DNA from: Anomaloglossus baeobatrachus | Taxonomy: Eukaryota > Chordata > Amphibia > Anura > Aromobatidae | Direction of reading: 5' to 3' | Assembly: GCF_048569485.1 (NCBI RefSeq) | Contig: NC_134357.1 | Span: 234,580,735-234,644,734 of the forward strand | DNA length: 64,000 nt | Part shown: positions 23,582 through 33,345 of the stretch, piece by piece | Layout: each line of letters begins with the position of its first letter | How positions within the stretch are numbered: position 1 is the first letter of the stretch | The notes under the pieces: generated by a model | The model's input: the letters and a program-made list of their open reading frames with translations, nothing else | Database searches by the model: none | Told to the model about the DNA's origin: nothing | Program-made: the position numbers and the translations under genes

Positions 23582-24103
23582 TAAAGCACCACTACAGCAT
23601 TTTTTATTATTGCACTGCTGTAGTGGGGCTTTAAATGTATGTCCCCTGAGCCCTGACTTACACTCACCTTCCGCCACCTTCATCCTTTTCCAGCAGCGCT
23701 TTGGTCGTTCTGCACTGAAAAGTGACTAGCCAGCAGCCTCAACGTTTCAAGGAGCGTGCCGGAGATCATTCTTCAATGCATCTCTATGGGAGCCTTGATC
23801 TGCTCATGTTCTGGCTCCCATAGTGATTCACTGAGTGCCTGTGACTAGCCAAAAACGCTAATGTTTCATGGAGCGTGCTGGAGGTCACTCTTCAATGCAT
23901 CTCTATGGGAGCCTCGATCTGGTTTGTTCTGGCTCTCATAGAGATGAGTTTAGCACCTGTTACTTAGTGCAGCTCGGAAATGGAGCGGTGTCAGTAACGT
24001 ATGAAAATGCCAAATGGAGAGTATAAGACGGGGGCGGGGCCTAACATTTAAAGCACCACTACTGAGGTTAAAGAAAAAAAAACACGCTGTAGTGGTGTTT
24101 TAA
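23582..24103. mobile_element. MITE between exons, absent from copy A
   Basis: Ends AAAGCACCACTACAGC and GCTGTAGTGGTGTTTTA. Near each end is a short inverted pair of the same motif (23583-23635 and 24048-24103). The middle has a roughly 150-bp tandem duplication (TTCAATGCATCTCTATGGGA occurs twice, near 23772 and 23893). In copy A the same intron reads TTTGCTTTAATATT with no insertion (about 46790). Confidence 0.65.
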
Positions 24104-24134
24104 TATTTCGATATTTCGCCTCAGCACTACTAAC

Positions 24135-24232
24135 CTGATGTACCTCAGAGTTGTCCTTATTTTTCTCTTTTAAACTCTTGGAACCTACAGGACTGGAACA
24201 TCTCTCTAGTGTATTCCTGGTCCTGGGACGAT
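24135..24232 (-). CDS. Zinc finger gene copy B, 98-bp linker exon
   Basis: Acceptor GTTTCCTATAG, donor GTTAGT. Encodes DRPRTRNTLERCSSPVGSKS then LKEKNKDNSEVHQ, which fits the 'NPPERCPSPLYSQ' part of amphibian zinc finger linkers. Enters in phase 1 and leaves in phase 0. The A counterpart at 46834-46931 has the same length and splice sites. Confidence 0.82.
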
Positions 24233-24327
24233 CTATAGGAAACGCACACAGGTAGACACACAGTATGAGCACATTTATGGTCTGTAGGGTGCCTAGGAGA
24301 CCCTTGTAAATGCTCGTCTCCTCTTAC

Positions 24328-24403
24328 CCTGTGATTTCACAGACTGCAGTGTCTCAGTCATGGTGTCCTTGTCTTGAGTCTTGTCTTCTAAATAATTCCA
24401 TTC
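24328..24403 (-). CDS. Zinc finger gene copy B, KRAB-like tail exon (EWNYLE)
   Basis: 76-bp exon after the acceptor TTGTTTTCTTAG, with donor GTAAGA. Encodes EWNYLEDKTQDKDTMTETLQ then SVKSQ. 'EW-YLE' followed by a short acidic stretch and a Met-containing helix matches the second half of the amphibian KRAB-like box ('EEWEYLEGHKDLYKDVM'). The box is thought to recruit co-repressors. Phase 0 in, phase 1 out. Confidence 0.8.
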
Positions 24404-25469
24404 CTAAGAAAACAAGACAGTGACATCCTAAAAGACAACATACACAGTACAGTCAGCTGAACTCATCTATCTGTTGGAATTGGCCGATGCTCTGATGTCT
24501 CTGGGGCTTCCAGACTCTTTTCTAACAGATGATGTTAAGGTAGAAAAGCATTGGGAAGTTTTAAAATGAAGCGTCCGCTACTTTTGCTCTCCAGCTAGAT
24601 CGGCTGCTACCAGGGATGTCTGCTAATGGCCCACTGCGCTCTGCCCATAAATACATGAAAGCTTAGCATTCATTTGTAGGGTGTGAAGGGGAAATCATAA
24701 GCCCATCACTACCTAAATTGTACGCGCCACTTAAAGGGACTATCAATAGAAAATTACCTATTGTTTTTATCAGGACTTACAATTTTCACACTGGTCACTA
24801 GGAGTAATATAAGACTTGTACTCAATAATGAGTTAATATTTTTGAACGGAATTGAATTCTACTTCAATTTAAAAAAAAAAATCCTCATTTGCTAAAATGT
24901 TTCCATTCGCTTCCACATGGATACAGTAAGACGGCTGCTGCTGGCCACCATTCATGAACTGTAAAGAGCTTTCAAAAGGATAAAAAAAAAATAAAAAAAA
25001 TCCTTACACTCACCGCCTATTCCTGGCGGCATCTTCTTATAACCGCATCTCGTGCTGTAGTTGTGTCCTTTTGCACGCTTAAGCAGAATCCTCCTGGGCT
25101 TCATCAAGGCTGGAAGCCTCTCAATTTCAGAGCTTAACGGAAGGGGTCAGAAGATGCGGCTGGACCAAACAGTTCACAATAAGGAGTGGAGGGGCCAGAG
25201 AGGTGATGAGAACATAAGGATTTTTTCCACAAAAATATAATTAGGCTCTGGTGTCTGGAGACACATCAGAATATAATAAGGGACACAGAGATTAATTTAT
25301 CTGCAAATTTCATTTCTCAGAAAAATGTGCGCAAACAGGCGAATTCAAATTTTGGCTGAATTTTTTTTTACGCTCAACTCTACATGAACTTGTTCTTTAT
25401 TAGTGGCCGCAGAGAAAAACAGGAATACAATGGCTCCCACATTACTAACGTTCTAACAAGTATTCTTAC
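24404..25469. other. Intron of copy B, paralogous to A at 47103-47400 and 54050-54540
   Basis: 24404-24690 matches copy A right after its equivalent exon. 24770-24850 (TATCAGGACTTACAATTTTCACACTGG) is the empty site for the nested retroelements of copy A. No further gene. Confidence 0.6.
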
Positions 25470-26083
25470 CTTTTACTGTAATCGGGTCTGTGATGAGACT
25501 TAGGGGTACTTTGCACACTACGACATCGTAGCTGCGATGTCGGTGGGGTCAAATCGAAAGTGACGCACATCCGGCGTCGTTGTCGACATCGGAGTCTGTG
25601 AATCCTTTTTACTACGATTAACGAGCGCAAAAGTGTTGAAATTGTATGATCGGTGTAGTGTCGGGCATTTCCATAATGTCGCTGGAGCGACAGGTGCAAT
25701 GTTGTTCCTCGTTCCTGCAGCAGCACACATCGCTGTGTATGAAGCCGCAGGAGCGAGGAACATCTCCTTACCTGCGTCCCGGCTGCAATGAGGAAGGAAG
25801 GAGGTGGGCGGGATGTTTACGTCCCGCCCATCTCCGCCCCTCTGCTTCTATTGGCCGCATGCCGTGTGACGTCGCACGAACCTGCCCCCTTAGGAAGGAG
25901 GCGGTTCGCCGGCCAGAGCGACGTCACAGGGCAGGTAAGTGCATGTGAAGATATCAAGATATTGCATGTGCAACGGGGGCAGGGACTATCGCGCTCGGCA
26001 TCGCTACCATCGGCTTGCGATGTCGTAGTGTACAAAGTACCCCTAAGATTACAGCAAAGACCACTACACTGAGTAGGAAATGT
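25470..26083 (-). pseudogene. Degenerate KRAB-like exon of copy B, split by a MITE
   Basis: The stretches 26083-26045 and 25502-25470 together align with 56531-56595 of copy A and end at a donor (AAAAG|GTAAGA). In A the frame reads CVEDFAVILVSSQTGLQGK, which aligns with the 'RCEDVAVYFSMEEW' start of frog KRAB-like boxes and would run in frame into EWNYLE. No acceptor that gives the right phase could be found in either copy. In B a 542-bp MITE interrupts it, so it cannot be a working exon there. Possibly it was lost as an exon before the duplication. Confidence 0.45.
25503..26044. mobile_element. Harbinger-type MITE (542 bp), same subfamily as 57569-58142
   Basis: Ends GGGGTACTTTGCACACTACGA and TCGTAGTGTACAAAGTACCCC, flanked by TTA (25500-25502) and TAA (26045-26047). 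Copy A reads CACTAAAATTACGG at the same place. The body (GGTGGGCGGGATGTTTACGT, CCGCATGCCGTGTGACGTC) matches the copy at 57569-58142. Confidence 0.75.
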
Positions 26084-26330
26084 GTGTCTGGTATAAGGCT
26101 GGTGATCAGTGTGAAAACTGAAAGACTTCAGATTTTTTTTTATTTTATGTATACAGAAAAGGAAAATTGAACAATACAAATCAAAACATTTTTTAATACA
26201 TTTACCCTAAACACCAGATTTAAATAGAATAGGCCATTTTCTGAAGAAACTTTATAGAAACCTGACAACGATAAAATGATTATACAGGCACCTCCCTTGT
26301 GGTACTGTATCCCGTCCCAGCAGCTCTCAC

Positions 26331-26513
26331 CTCTCCGGTCAAAAGATGAATGATCTTGTATGTAAGCGCTAAGATTTTGTCATCATTGTTCCTCTCGTGC
26401 ATTAGCGCATGAGGAAGACGCAGGGTTATACGGTTCTGTGTCTTGCTCCACCCTCCAGATCCATGTTTCCTGAGAGAGTCGCTCTGACCGGTTTTCTTCA
26501 TGATTATACAGTC
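26331..26513 (-). CDS. Zinc finger gene copy B, FAX-region exon 2
   Basis: 183-bp exon between acceptor CCAATGTACAG and donor GTGAGA, phase 0 at both ends. Encodes DCIIMKKTGQSDSLRKHGSG, GWSKTQNRITLRLPHALM and HERNNDDKILALTYKIIHLL-TGE. This follows the amphibian pattern 'DYTVVKKTSGE ... SGGWSRTQSPI ... ILELTYKMIELLTGE'. The helix ending in LLTGE repeats the motif of exon 1. The A copy at 56906-57088 is the same length with few changes. Confidence 0.85.
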
Positions 26514-26599
26514 CTGTACATTGGACACAAACAGAAGTCATCCTCCAGAAGTAGAAATCCTTCTTGCCCCTAACTGCCTGTTCACGCAAAAGGAGCTTA

Positions 26600-26957
26600 A
26601 GGCTATGTGCGCACGTTGCGTACAGTTCACTGCAGAAATTTCTGCAGCGATCTGAAGAGCACATGTGCGCTTTAAATCGCTGCAGAAATGTCCGTAGTGA
26701 AGCCGATTCCATGCGCTCTGCCTGCAGCTCCTGCCATAGAGCAGGAGCTGCCGGCAAAGCGCACGGAAGAAGTGACATGTCACTTCTTAGAACGCAGCGC
26801 TTCGGCAGTAGCCGAAGCGCTGCACTCTAAAACGCCACGTGCGCACGGCCCCTGCACAATCTCCATAGACTGTGCAGGGGAGGCAGGACGCATGCAGTTA
26901 CGCTGCGCTACAAAGCGCAGCGTAACTGCATGTATTTACGCAACGTGCGCACATAGC
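26600..26957. mobile_element. Harbinger-type MITE, in copy B only
   Basis: Ends GGCTATGTGCGCACGTTGCG and CGCAACGTGCGCACATAGC after TTA. The body is a near-palindrome around GCTGCAGAAAT and GCGCTGCAC. Copy A reads GAGCTTACGGCTGTGTTC at the same place (about 57350), without insertion. Confidence 0.7.
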
Positions 26958-27657
26958 ATAAGGCTGTTTTCAAACATTGTGAAAAATCTGTAACAAATCC
27001 ATAGACAGAATCCTCATTTGTAACTTGTAGATTTCATTGCGGATTTGCTTGCAGATTTCACCCCACTCACTTTACTAAGCATAGAATAGAATGAAATTTG
27101 CATCATGCTTTTATTTTCATGCAGATTTCTTTCCGCAACGTACGACTGATTTTGCAGAACCCTTTTACTTGTAATGCACTGTAAATTGTTACAGACTTGC
27201 AGTATGGAATCTGCATGACAAATCTGAGCCTTGCAAACCTGGCCTTAGTCTTACCCTCAAAACACATATTAAGACACTTAGGCTGTTACATAGAGGACTT
27301 AGCCCCTATAACAAATCATACAGAACTATGCATTTTGGTGGCTGAGAAAATGTGTCACATTTCACATGTAAATCAAGAAGCTTCGATGCACCCTCGGGTG
27401 AACAAATGGACCGTTTTTCCCCGTTAATTTCCCCCCTCACATGTAATTTAGGAAGGGGGAAAATTTAACCCTGTTTCATGACAAATACATCAATGCCGCT
27501 TTCGATCTTTGGAGATTCGTCAGTGTTAGTTGGTGGCTTTGTGATTCTCTGACCAGTGACTTCCTTAACCAGTCTGTGAATTCTGCTCTACATTCTTTCT
27601 GGTCAAGTTTGTAGGTGTGCTATATTGCTTCCATTTTGTTAAAAGGGAATAAATTAA
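26958..27657. other. Intron of copy B, paralogous to A near 57345-58290 and 60717-60850
   Basis: Around 27255-27290 (CAAAACACATATTAAGACAC) is the empty site for the TTAA element of copy A. No coding signal. Confidence 0.5.
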
Positions 27658-28040
27658 AGAAGGACTCCCATTAACATTCCTTTGGGCTAAATCTGTGTGT
27701 ATGTAGTGTAGGTGCATTAATATACCCAATCACTGTTTCCAGCGCGGTTTCGATTCTTTTAAGTCATGTAACTCAAGTTCTAACTTCCAGGCTCACACTG
27801 GGGTTTACAACGCAAGTAGACAGGTCATGAGACCATAGGCTAACCCTGTACCGCCGGCTTCCAGTTCATGCAAACCCCAGTGTGAGCTGACAAGTTGGAA
27901 TAGTCGTCATAAGACCCAGAAGTGGACCAGAAAGGCGCTGGAAACCGGAGAAGATAGCGATTGATGAATACATTAATGCACCAACACTTCACTATATTCA
28001 CACAGGTTTAGCCCATACAAATTTTAATGGGAGTGCTTCT
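27658..28040. mobile_element. Palindromic TTAA-type MITE
   Basis: Ends AGAAGGACTCCCATTAA and TTAATGGGAGTGCTTCT between TTAA at 27654-27657 and 28041-28044. Arms of about 100 bp or more (GGGCTAAATCTGTGTG, GTGCATTAAT, TTTCCAGCGC) are inverted copies of each other. TTAA duplications are typical of piggyBac. No transposase. Confidence 0.65.
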
Positions 28041-28044
28041 TTAA

Positions 28045-28646
28045 TGGAGCCCAGTAGAAAGTTCTAAGTTGGAATTTTTTGCTTTTCTAACATTTGTCCA
28101 ACTTATCTGTCCAACTTAACTTGTCTCTGACCAACTTATAGAGCTCTGTGGTCTTAATGTTTTTTCTATTAGTTAGTGTTGCAGATCTATAAATGTGTCA
28201 GATTTGTTTGACACACTTTTGCACACAGGTAGATATGTGGACTTTTAAAATTAAGTGGTTTGACCAGACATTCACTTCTGCGAACAACACCCTTGACCCT
28301 GCATCCTGGGCGCCTAACAACATTGGAGGGCCCAGTATATGACAGATCCACACAGGATGCCAGCCGCAGAAGTGAAGACTGTGCTGGTCCCACTGCCACG
28401 GTGGAGATGCCTAATGCCGTACCAGCAGCGTAAATCTTTTTGCGGTACTCTATTTTCCAGTGATATTTAAGCATAGTTCAACATGTTAAGATAGGTCATG
28501 GGTTGAACTCGAAGGACTTAAGTCTGCCTTCAACCTTATACGCTATAAAACTATAGTTTGATATTTTCTGTATTTTTTGAATCCTTTATCTGTGATGTCT
28601 GATTTATAAATCCAGAAATAATGACAGACTCTCCAGCATCCCTTAC
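28045..28646. other. Intron of copy B, paralogous to A at 60850-61190
   Basis: GCATCCTGGGC, GCAGAAGTGAAGACTGTGCTGG and CCAGCAGCGTAAAT occur in both copies at matching spacing. The block is old shared intron sequence or a shared repeat. Confidence 0.5.
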
Positions 28647-28765
28647 CTCTCCGGTAAGGAAATTGATGATCTCCATTGTGAGGTCCAGTAACTTCTCAGC
28701 CATTTCAGCTGCAGAAAGATCCACACAGGAATTCTGTCCGTGATGGCTTCTAGTCGTTCTGAAAA
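28647..28765 (-). CDS. Zinc finger gene copy B, exon 1 of those found (FAX box)
   Basis: 119-bp exon after acceptor TTTCTCATTTTAG with donor GTAAGG, ending in phase 0. The frame is open throughout and contains MAEKLLDLTMEIINFLTGE, the finger-associated box (family pattern 'ILNLTLEIIYLLTGE'). A likely start Met is at 28703-28701, but the frame is open up to the acceptor, so translation may start in an upstream exon not seen here. Compared with A (61202-61341) it lacks 21 bp, an in-frame loss of seven residues (IGMEIDK region). Confidence 0.82.
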
Positions 28766-29112
28766 CTAAAATGAGAAACAACGTTACAAAACTCTGCAGA
28801 ACAAATGGTGAATCCTACAAGACAGTGTGACAAGAAGTATGAAATTGGAGTGTAAACAAGCAGAATCTACCACATACAGATTTTATCACCTTCATTATGG
28901 GTAACTTGGACAAACCAAACATTTTTCTTCCTTACCTAAGAGCTTTAGACTTTCACAAAGCTCATTTAGACAGGCCGACCATAGTCCGCAAACAACCGCC
29001 AATTCTTTCAGCGTTTTTGCAGGTTTTTTTTACAACTGAAAGCAATGAGAGTGCAAAAACACAGCTGCATTTTTTTTGCTGCTTTTGTTGTGAATTAAAC
29101 TACATTTTATTT
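28766..29112. other. Upstream flank of copy B exon 1; duplication edge
   Basis: Similarity to copy A continues to about 28905 (GATTTTATCACCTTCATTAT, matching 61457) and then stops. This marks one edge of the duplicated unit. No promoter can be named. Confidence 0.5.
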
Positions 29113-29399
29113 AAAAGTAGAAATAGTACCAGCACAAACCCATAATTTGTTTTATTTATTTAGTACAAAAAGGCATAAAAGCAAGAAGGTAAGTGGATAA
29201 AAAATATATAACCAGTGCAAGACAGGCACAGGTAACGCGTTTCTGGCCCAACATGGCCCTTTCTAACAGGAATGCTTCATTTCTGCTGATCAGAGCTGTG
29301 CAGTACTGATCAACAGAAATTAAAAGTCAGACTGCTGATTGATATAGTCCCCCCTAGAGGGACTAGTAAAATAAAATAAAAGTGAAAAAAATAAAGTTC

Positions 29400-30220
29400 T
29401 AAAAAAATAAAACAAACCTAAAAAGTTCAAATCATTCCCCTATTCGCCTCATTGAAAATTGAATGGTAAAAATACAAATGTACACATATTTGCTATTGCA
29501 GTGTTCAGAAATGCCCGATCAAAATATAAAATCAATTAACCTGATTGGTAAATGGCGTGGCAAGAAAAATTCCAAACTCCAAAATTACATTTTGTGTTTT
29601 GTTTTTTTTTGGTTCATGCAAATTTTGCTCAAAATGGTTTTTGGTTCATGCAAATTTTGCTCAAATGCAATAACAAAATGTAGCATCTGCATAAAAACGG
29701 TACCATGAAAAACGACAGCTCGAAGTGCAAAAAATAGGCCATCACTGAACCCCATATCCTGAAAAATGAGAACGCCAGGGGTTGCTGAACATGGCGCAAA
29801 AAAAAAAAAACACCTTTTTTTGGACAAAATTCTGAATTTTTTTCAACCCCTTGGAAAAAAGTAAACCTATACATGTTTGGTATTTACAACCTCATACTGA
29901 CCTGAGGCATCATTCTGACACATCAGTTTTGCCATATAGGAAACACGGTGAATAAAATACCCCAAAATCAATCATGCAACATTTTATGCAACTGCACTTT
30001 TTTTTGCAATTTTTCTGCACTTGGAATTTTTTTGTTATTTTCTAGTACACTATATGGTAAAACTCATGATTTCATTTAAAAGTACAACTCGCCCTGCAAA
30101 AAACAAGCCCTCATATGGCAAGATTGACGGAAAAATAATAAAGTTACGGCACGAACGCCCCTAAGAAGGGGAGCGAAAAACAAAAAAAAAAATCTGAAAA
30201 TTGCCTGTGGGTCAAGTGGG
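29400..30220 (-). repeat. Degenerate AT-rich interspersed repeat, minus orientation
   Basis: The phrase TTGCAGGGCGAG (complement of 30089-30100) and the GAGGGCTTGTTTTTTGC string (complement of 30098-30114) are shared with 38100-38620 and 40250-40330. Many frog genomes carry this AT-rich family; I do not know its class. The short open frames are artefacts of A/T runs. Confidence 0.4.
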
Positions 30221-30573
30221 TTAATACACGATAACATCAATTTCAGCGAGAAGAGAGGAAAAAAAACCATCTCTATTTTTACCTTCTCTTTTTCAACAGT
30301 GTAATATCAAATCAGTCCTTTTGTTAAGGCTGATGGGGTGGAATGTATTTTGCATATACAATCATATGAAATTTAATACACCATGACATCAATATTAGTG
30401 AAGAAAAAAAATAAATAAAAACAAATTCCATTTTATCTTTCTACATTCCAAATACAAATACATTCCACCCCATCAGCCTTAACAAAAGCACTGATTTGAA
30501 TTTGCACTATTGAAAAAGAGAAAATTTCTTGCTGAAATTGATTTTGAAATGATGGTGTATTAAATTTCATATG
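30221..30573. repeat. Inverted-repeat element inside the fold-back
   Basis: TTGTTAAGGCTGATGGGGTGG at 30321 is inverted at 30460-30482. Arms extend outward through TCTCTTTTTCAA, AATTTCAGC and TAATACAC on both sides. It is probably a small non-autonomous transposon. Confidence 0.55.
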
Positions 30574-30716
30574 ATTGACATGTATATGTTTTTGTATATA
30601 TTATATGACTGTAGTTTGGGGATATATTGGGAAACACATTTAGTCTGCAGGTGTGTTCCATTATTTTACTGCTATATATTCTTCCTGGTTTGAGGTTTCA
30701 GCAGGTTGAGACATAA

Positions 30717-30926
30717 GGCTGTTTATACGCTGCGACATCGCTAGCGATCCCGTTAGCGATGTAACACGCCAGATCGCACATACGATTTGCCGAGATCGCA
30801 CATTCGACCAGCGCTTTAAAAAAAAAAAAAAATGACCTATGTGCGATCTCGGCAAATCTTATCTGTGATCTGTCGTGTCACATCGCTAGTTAGATCGCTA
30901 GCGATGTCGCAGCGTGTAAAGCACCC
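30717..30926. mobile_element. Short Harbinger-type MITE (210 bp)
   Basis: Ends GGCTGTTTATACGCTGCGACA and TGTCGCAGCGTGTAAAGCACCC, flanked by TAA (30714) and TTA (30927). GCTAGCGAT and GATCTCGGCAAAT are palindromic partners around an A15 tract. Confidence 0.7.
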
Positions 30927-31078
30927 TTAAGGGCCATGCTGGGCCAGAAACGCATTACTTGTGCCAGTCTTACACTGGTTATATATTTGTTATCCACTTA
31001 CCTCCTTGCTTTTATGTCTTTTGTACTAAAATTCAAAACTTTTACGGATTTGTGCTGGTATTATTCCTACTTTTGGAT

Positions 31079-31275
31079 GGTCCATGGAGCTGCCCTGCAC
31101 CGTGCACTTTATCGGGTGAGCTGAAATGGCATTCTTTATAAACTTTATTTAAACATGCACAGTAAACACAGGACATTCCAAAACCACAGCAAAACCTGCT
31201 TTTTGGAAGCATCTTTTTAGCTGCAAAGAAAGCAGGTGTAGCTGCAGAAAAAAGCAATGTATGAATGAACCCTTA
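31079..31275. other. Spacer
   Basis: No gene or element end recognised. Confidence 0.4.
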
Positions 31276-31617
31276 GGCTATGTGCCCACACTGCGGATTT
31301 ACCGCGGATTTTGCCACGGATTTGCCGCGGATTTACCGAAAATCTGCAGCAGCGGCACTTTTAAGCCATTTCAATGGCATTTTGGAAATGCTGTGTCCAT
31401 GCTGCGGATTTTTCCGCTGCGGATTTGCCGCGGATTTTGATGCGGAAAAATCTGCAGCATGTCAATTGTTTGTTGCGGATTTTGGTGCGGATTTGGGTAT
31501 AGAATGGGGGAAAAAAAAAAAATCCGCATCAAAATCCGCGGGTGCGGATTTGCCGCGAAAGTCGCGGATTTTCATGCAGAAAAATCCGCAGGTACATTCT
31601 ACCGTGGACACATAGCC
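31276..31617. mobile_element. Harbinger-type MITE, TSD TTA, subfamily with 32428-32864
   Basis: Ends GGCTATGTGCCCACACTGCGG and CGTGGACACATAGCC, with TTA at 31273-31275 and 31618-31620. Rich in GCGGATTT/AAATCCGC repeats. Confidence 0.78.
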
Positions 31618-31884
31618 TTACAGTTCTCAGAGCTAATTTTTTTTTTTTTTTACAAAAGTACATAATCTTTTTGGAGAGTAAAACATTAAAAAACAAACTC
31701 ATAGGTTTGTGATCACTGTACTCATACTGACCAGAAGAATCAAGTTGACAGGAGGTCTTTTTTTATGACAGAATGAATACTGTAAAAACAAAACCCAAAA
31801 AACAAATTGCGAACTTGCACTTCCGTTACCATTTTATCAAACTTTGATATCTTTTTAGAGGGGTTGTCCAATCTAAATTCCTAA
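31618..31884. other. Spacer
   Basis: AT-rich, no recognised feature. Confidence 0.4.
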
Positions 31885-32392
31885 AGGCTGCTTTACACGC
31901 CCCCGTCGTTTGTGAGTCACGGGCAAATCACTGCCCGTGGTGCACAATATCGTTAGTACCCGTCACACAGACTTACCTTCCTAACAACGTCGCTGTGAGC
32001 GGCAAACAACCTCTTTTCTAAGGGGGCGATTCATGCGGCGTCACACGGCAGGCATCCAATAGAAGCGAAGGGGCGGAGAGCAGCCGCATAGAAGTCACGC
32101 CCACCGCGTTGCCGGAGGACGCAGGTAGGGTGTTGTTCGTCATTCCTGGGGTGTCACACATAGCGATGTGTGCTGCCTCAGGAACGACGAACAACGTGCG
32201 TCCGGCACGAGCAACGACATTTGGGAAATGAAGACATGTCAACAATCAACGATTTGGTGAGTATTTTGCATAGTTAGCGGTCGCTCATACGTGTCACATG
32301 CAACGACGTCGCTAACGAGGCCGGATGTGCGTCACGAATTCCATGACCCCAACAACATCTCGTTAGCGATGTCGTTGCGTGTAAAGCCCCGT
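31885..32392. mobile_element. Harbinger-type MITE (508 bp)
   Basis: Ends GGCTGCTTTACACGC and GCGTGTAAAGCCCCG, flanked by TAA (31882) and TTA (32393). The body (GGGCAAATCACTGCCCGTG, GATGTGCGTCAC, TCTCGTTAGCGATGTCG) matches the worn copy at 37560-38070. Confidence 0.72.
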
Positions 32393-32427
32393 TTAGTCTG
32401 GAGTCACATAGAATCAGTGCAGAGTTA

Positions 32428-32864
32428 GGCTATGTGCCCACGGGACTTTGTATCTTGCGGATTTATCCGCAGGTACGGCAGCAGGTTTCCCGCAGCTGCT
32501 CGCCGGAATCCGCAGCTATATTTAGCTGCCGTAGTACAGCAAAATAGCTGCGGTAAACCTGCGGACATTCATGCGGCTTATCTGCGGAAGTCCCGGCCCT
32601 ATCTCCATAGTGGAGAGCCGAGATTTCCGCAGGTAATTCCGCAGATAGAATTGACATGCAATTACATGCAGCTGCGGGACATCTACAGCATGTTCTGCAG
32701 CTGCACATATCAGCAGCATGGACACAGCACTCCCCATGTCCCATAGGATAACATGGGGAGTGTCTGTACATGCTGAAACCTGCGGATTTATCTGGAAAAT
32801 CCAGAAAATCCGCGGATTTTCCGCAGATAAATCAGCAGGTTTAATCTCCCGTGGGCACATAGCC
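32428..32864. mobile_element. Harbinger-type MITE (437 bp), TSD TTA
   Basis: Ends GGCTATGTGCCCACGGGA and TCCCGTGGGCACATAGCC, with TTA at 32425-32427 and 32865-32867. Same end sequence as 31276-31617 but a different, GCAGCTGC-rich body. Confidence 0.78.
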
Positions 32865-32867
32865 TTA

Positions 32868-33299
32868 TGGATTTATCTGCACATCGTACGCGGAGGCTGG
32901 GAGTATGCACAATATGTATACTCCCGGCCCATTCTCGATACGGCGAGTCCTCACAGCACACTGAATGCAATGTGAGGGTTCATTTGTCTGCAGTCACAGA
33001 GAATTACAGAGTTACTTATGTATCATTGATTTATGAAATAAAAATTGATTTGTGGTAATACTTATTACAGGCTTAGTAATATTTTGTCCTTTTTTCTGTG
33101 GTTTTTGCACCTTAAATACTTTTATCTGGGTATAACTAAGAATTTTTCTACAGAAAAGTATATGGCACATTGGGCATAGTGCAATATTTATATTGAGATA
33201 CACTTTATATTTATACTATCTTAATTTTTTGGAATATAGGTATTACCAGACGCAGTGCAACATTTTTTCAGTGATACTTATACCTCATTTGATCCATGC
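32868..33299. other. No gene seen; target region of the L1 insertion
   Basis: AT-rich unique sequence. It resumes on the far side of the L1 at 35934. Confidence 0.45.
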
Positions 33300-33308
33300 T
33301 GAACACCT

Positions 33309-33345
<37 letters not shown>

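Larger units (their letters stand above)
29113..31078. repeat. 2-kb fold-back repeat with nested elements
   Basis: The left arm 29113-29262 (ATAGTACCAGCACAAACCC, AGGTAAGTGGATAA, CGCGTTTCTGGCCCA) is inverted at 30929-31078 (TGGGCCAGAAACGCATTAC to GGTATTATTCCTACTTTT). Between the arms are a degenerate AT-rich repeat, an inverted-repeat element (30221-30573) and a Harbinger-type MITE (30717-30926). No transposase frame, so the class is unknown. Confidence 0.6.

Noticed and set aside
25430-26783. 131 and 81-codon minus frames near the FAX exon as extra exons
   Set aside because: They overlap the 183-bp exon in another frame or the neighbouring MITE. The frame with the family pattern (DCIIMKK...LLTGE) is the one with matching splice phase.
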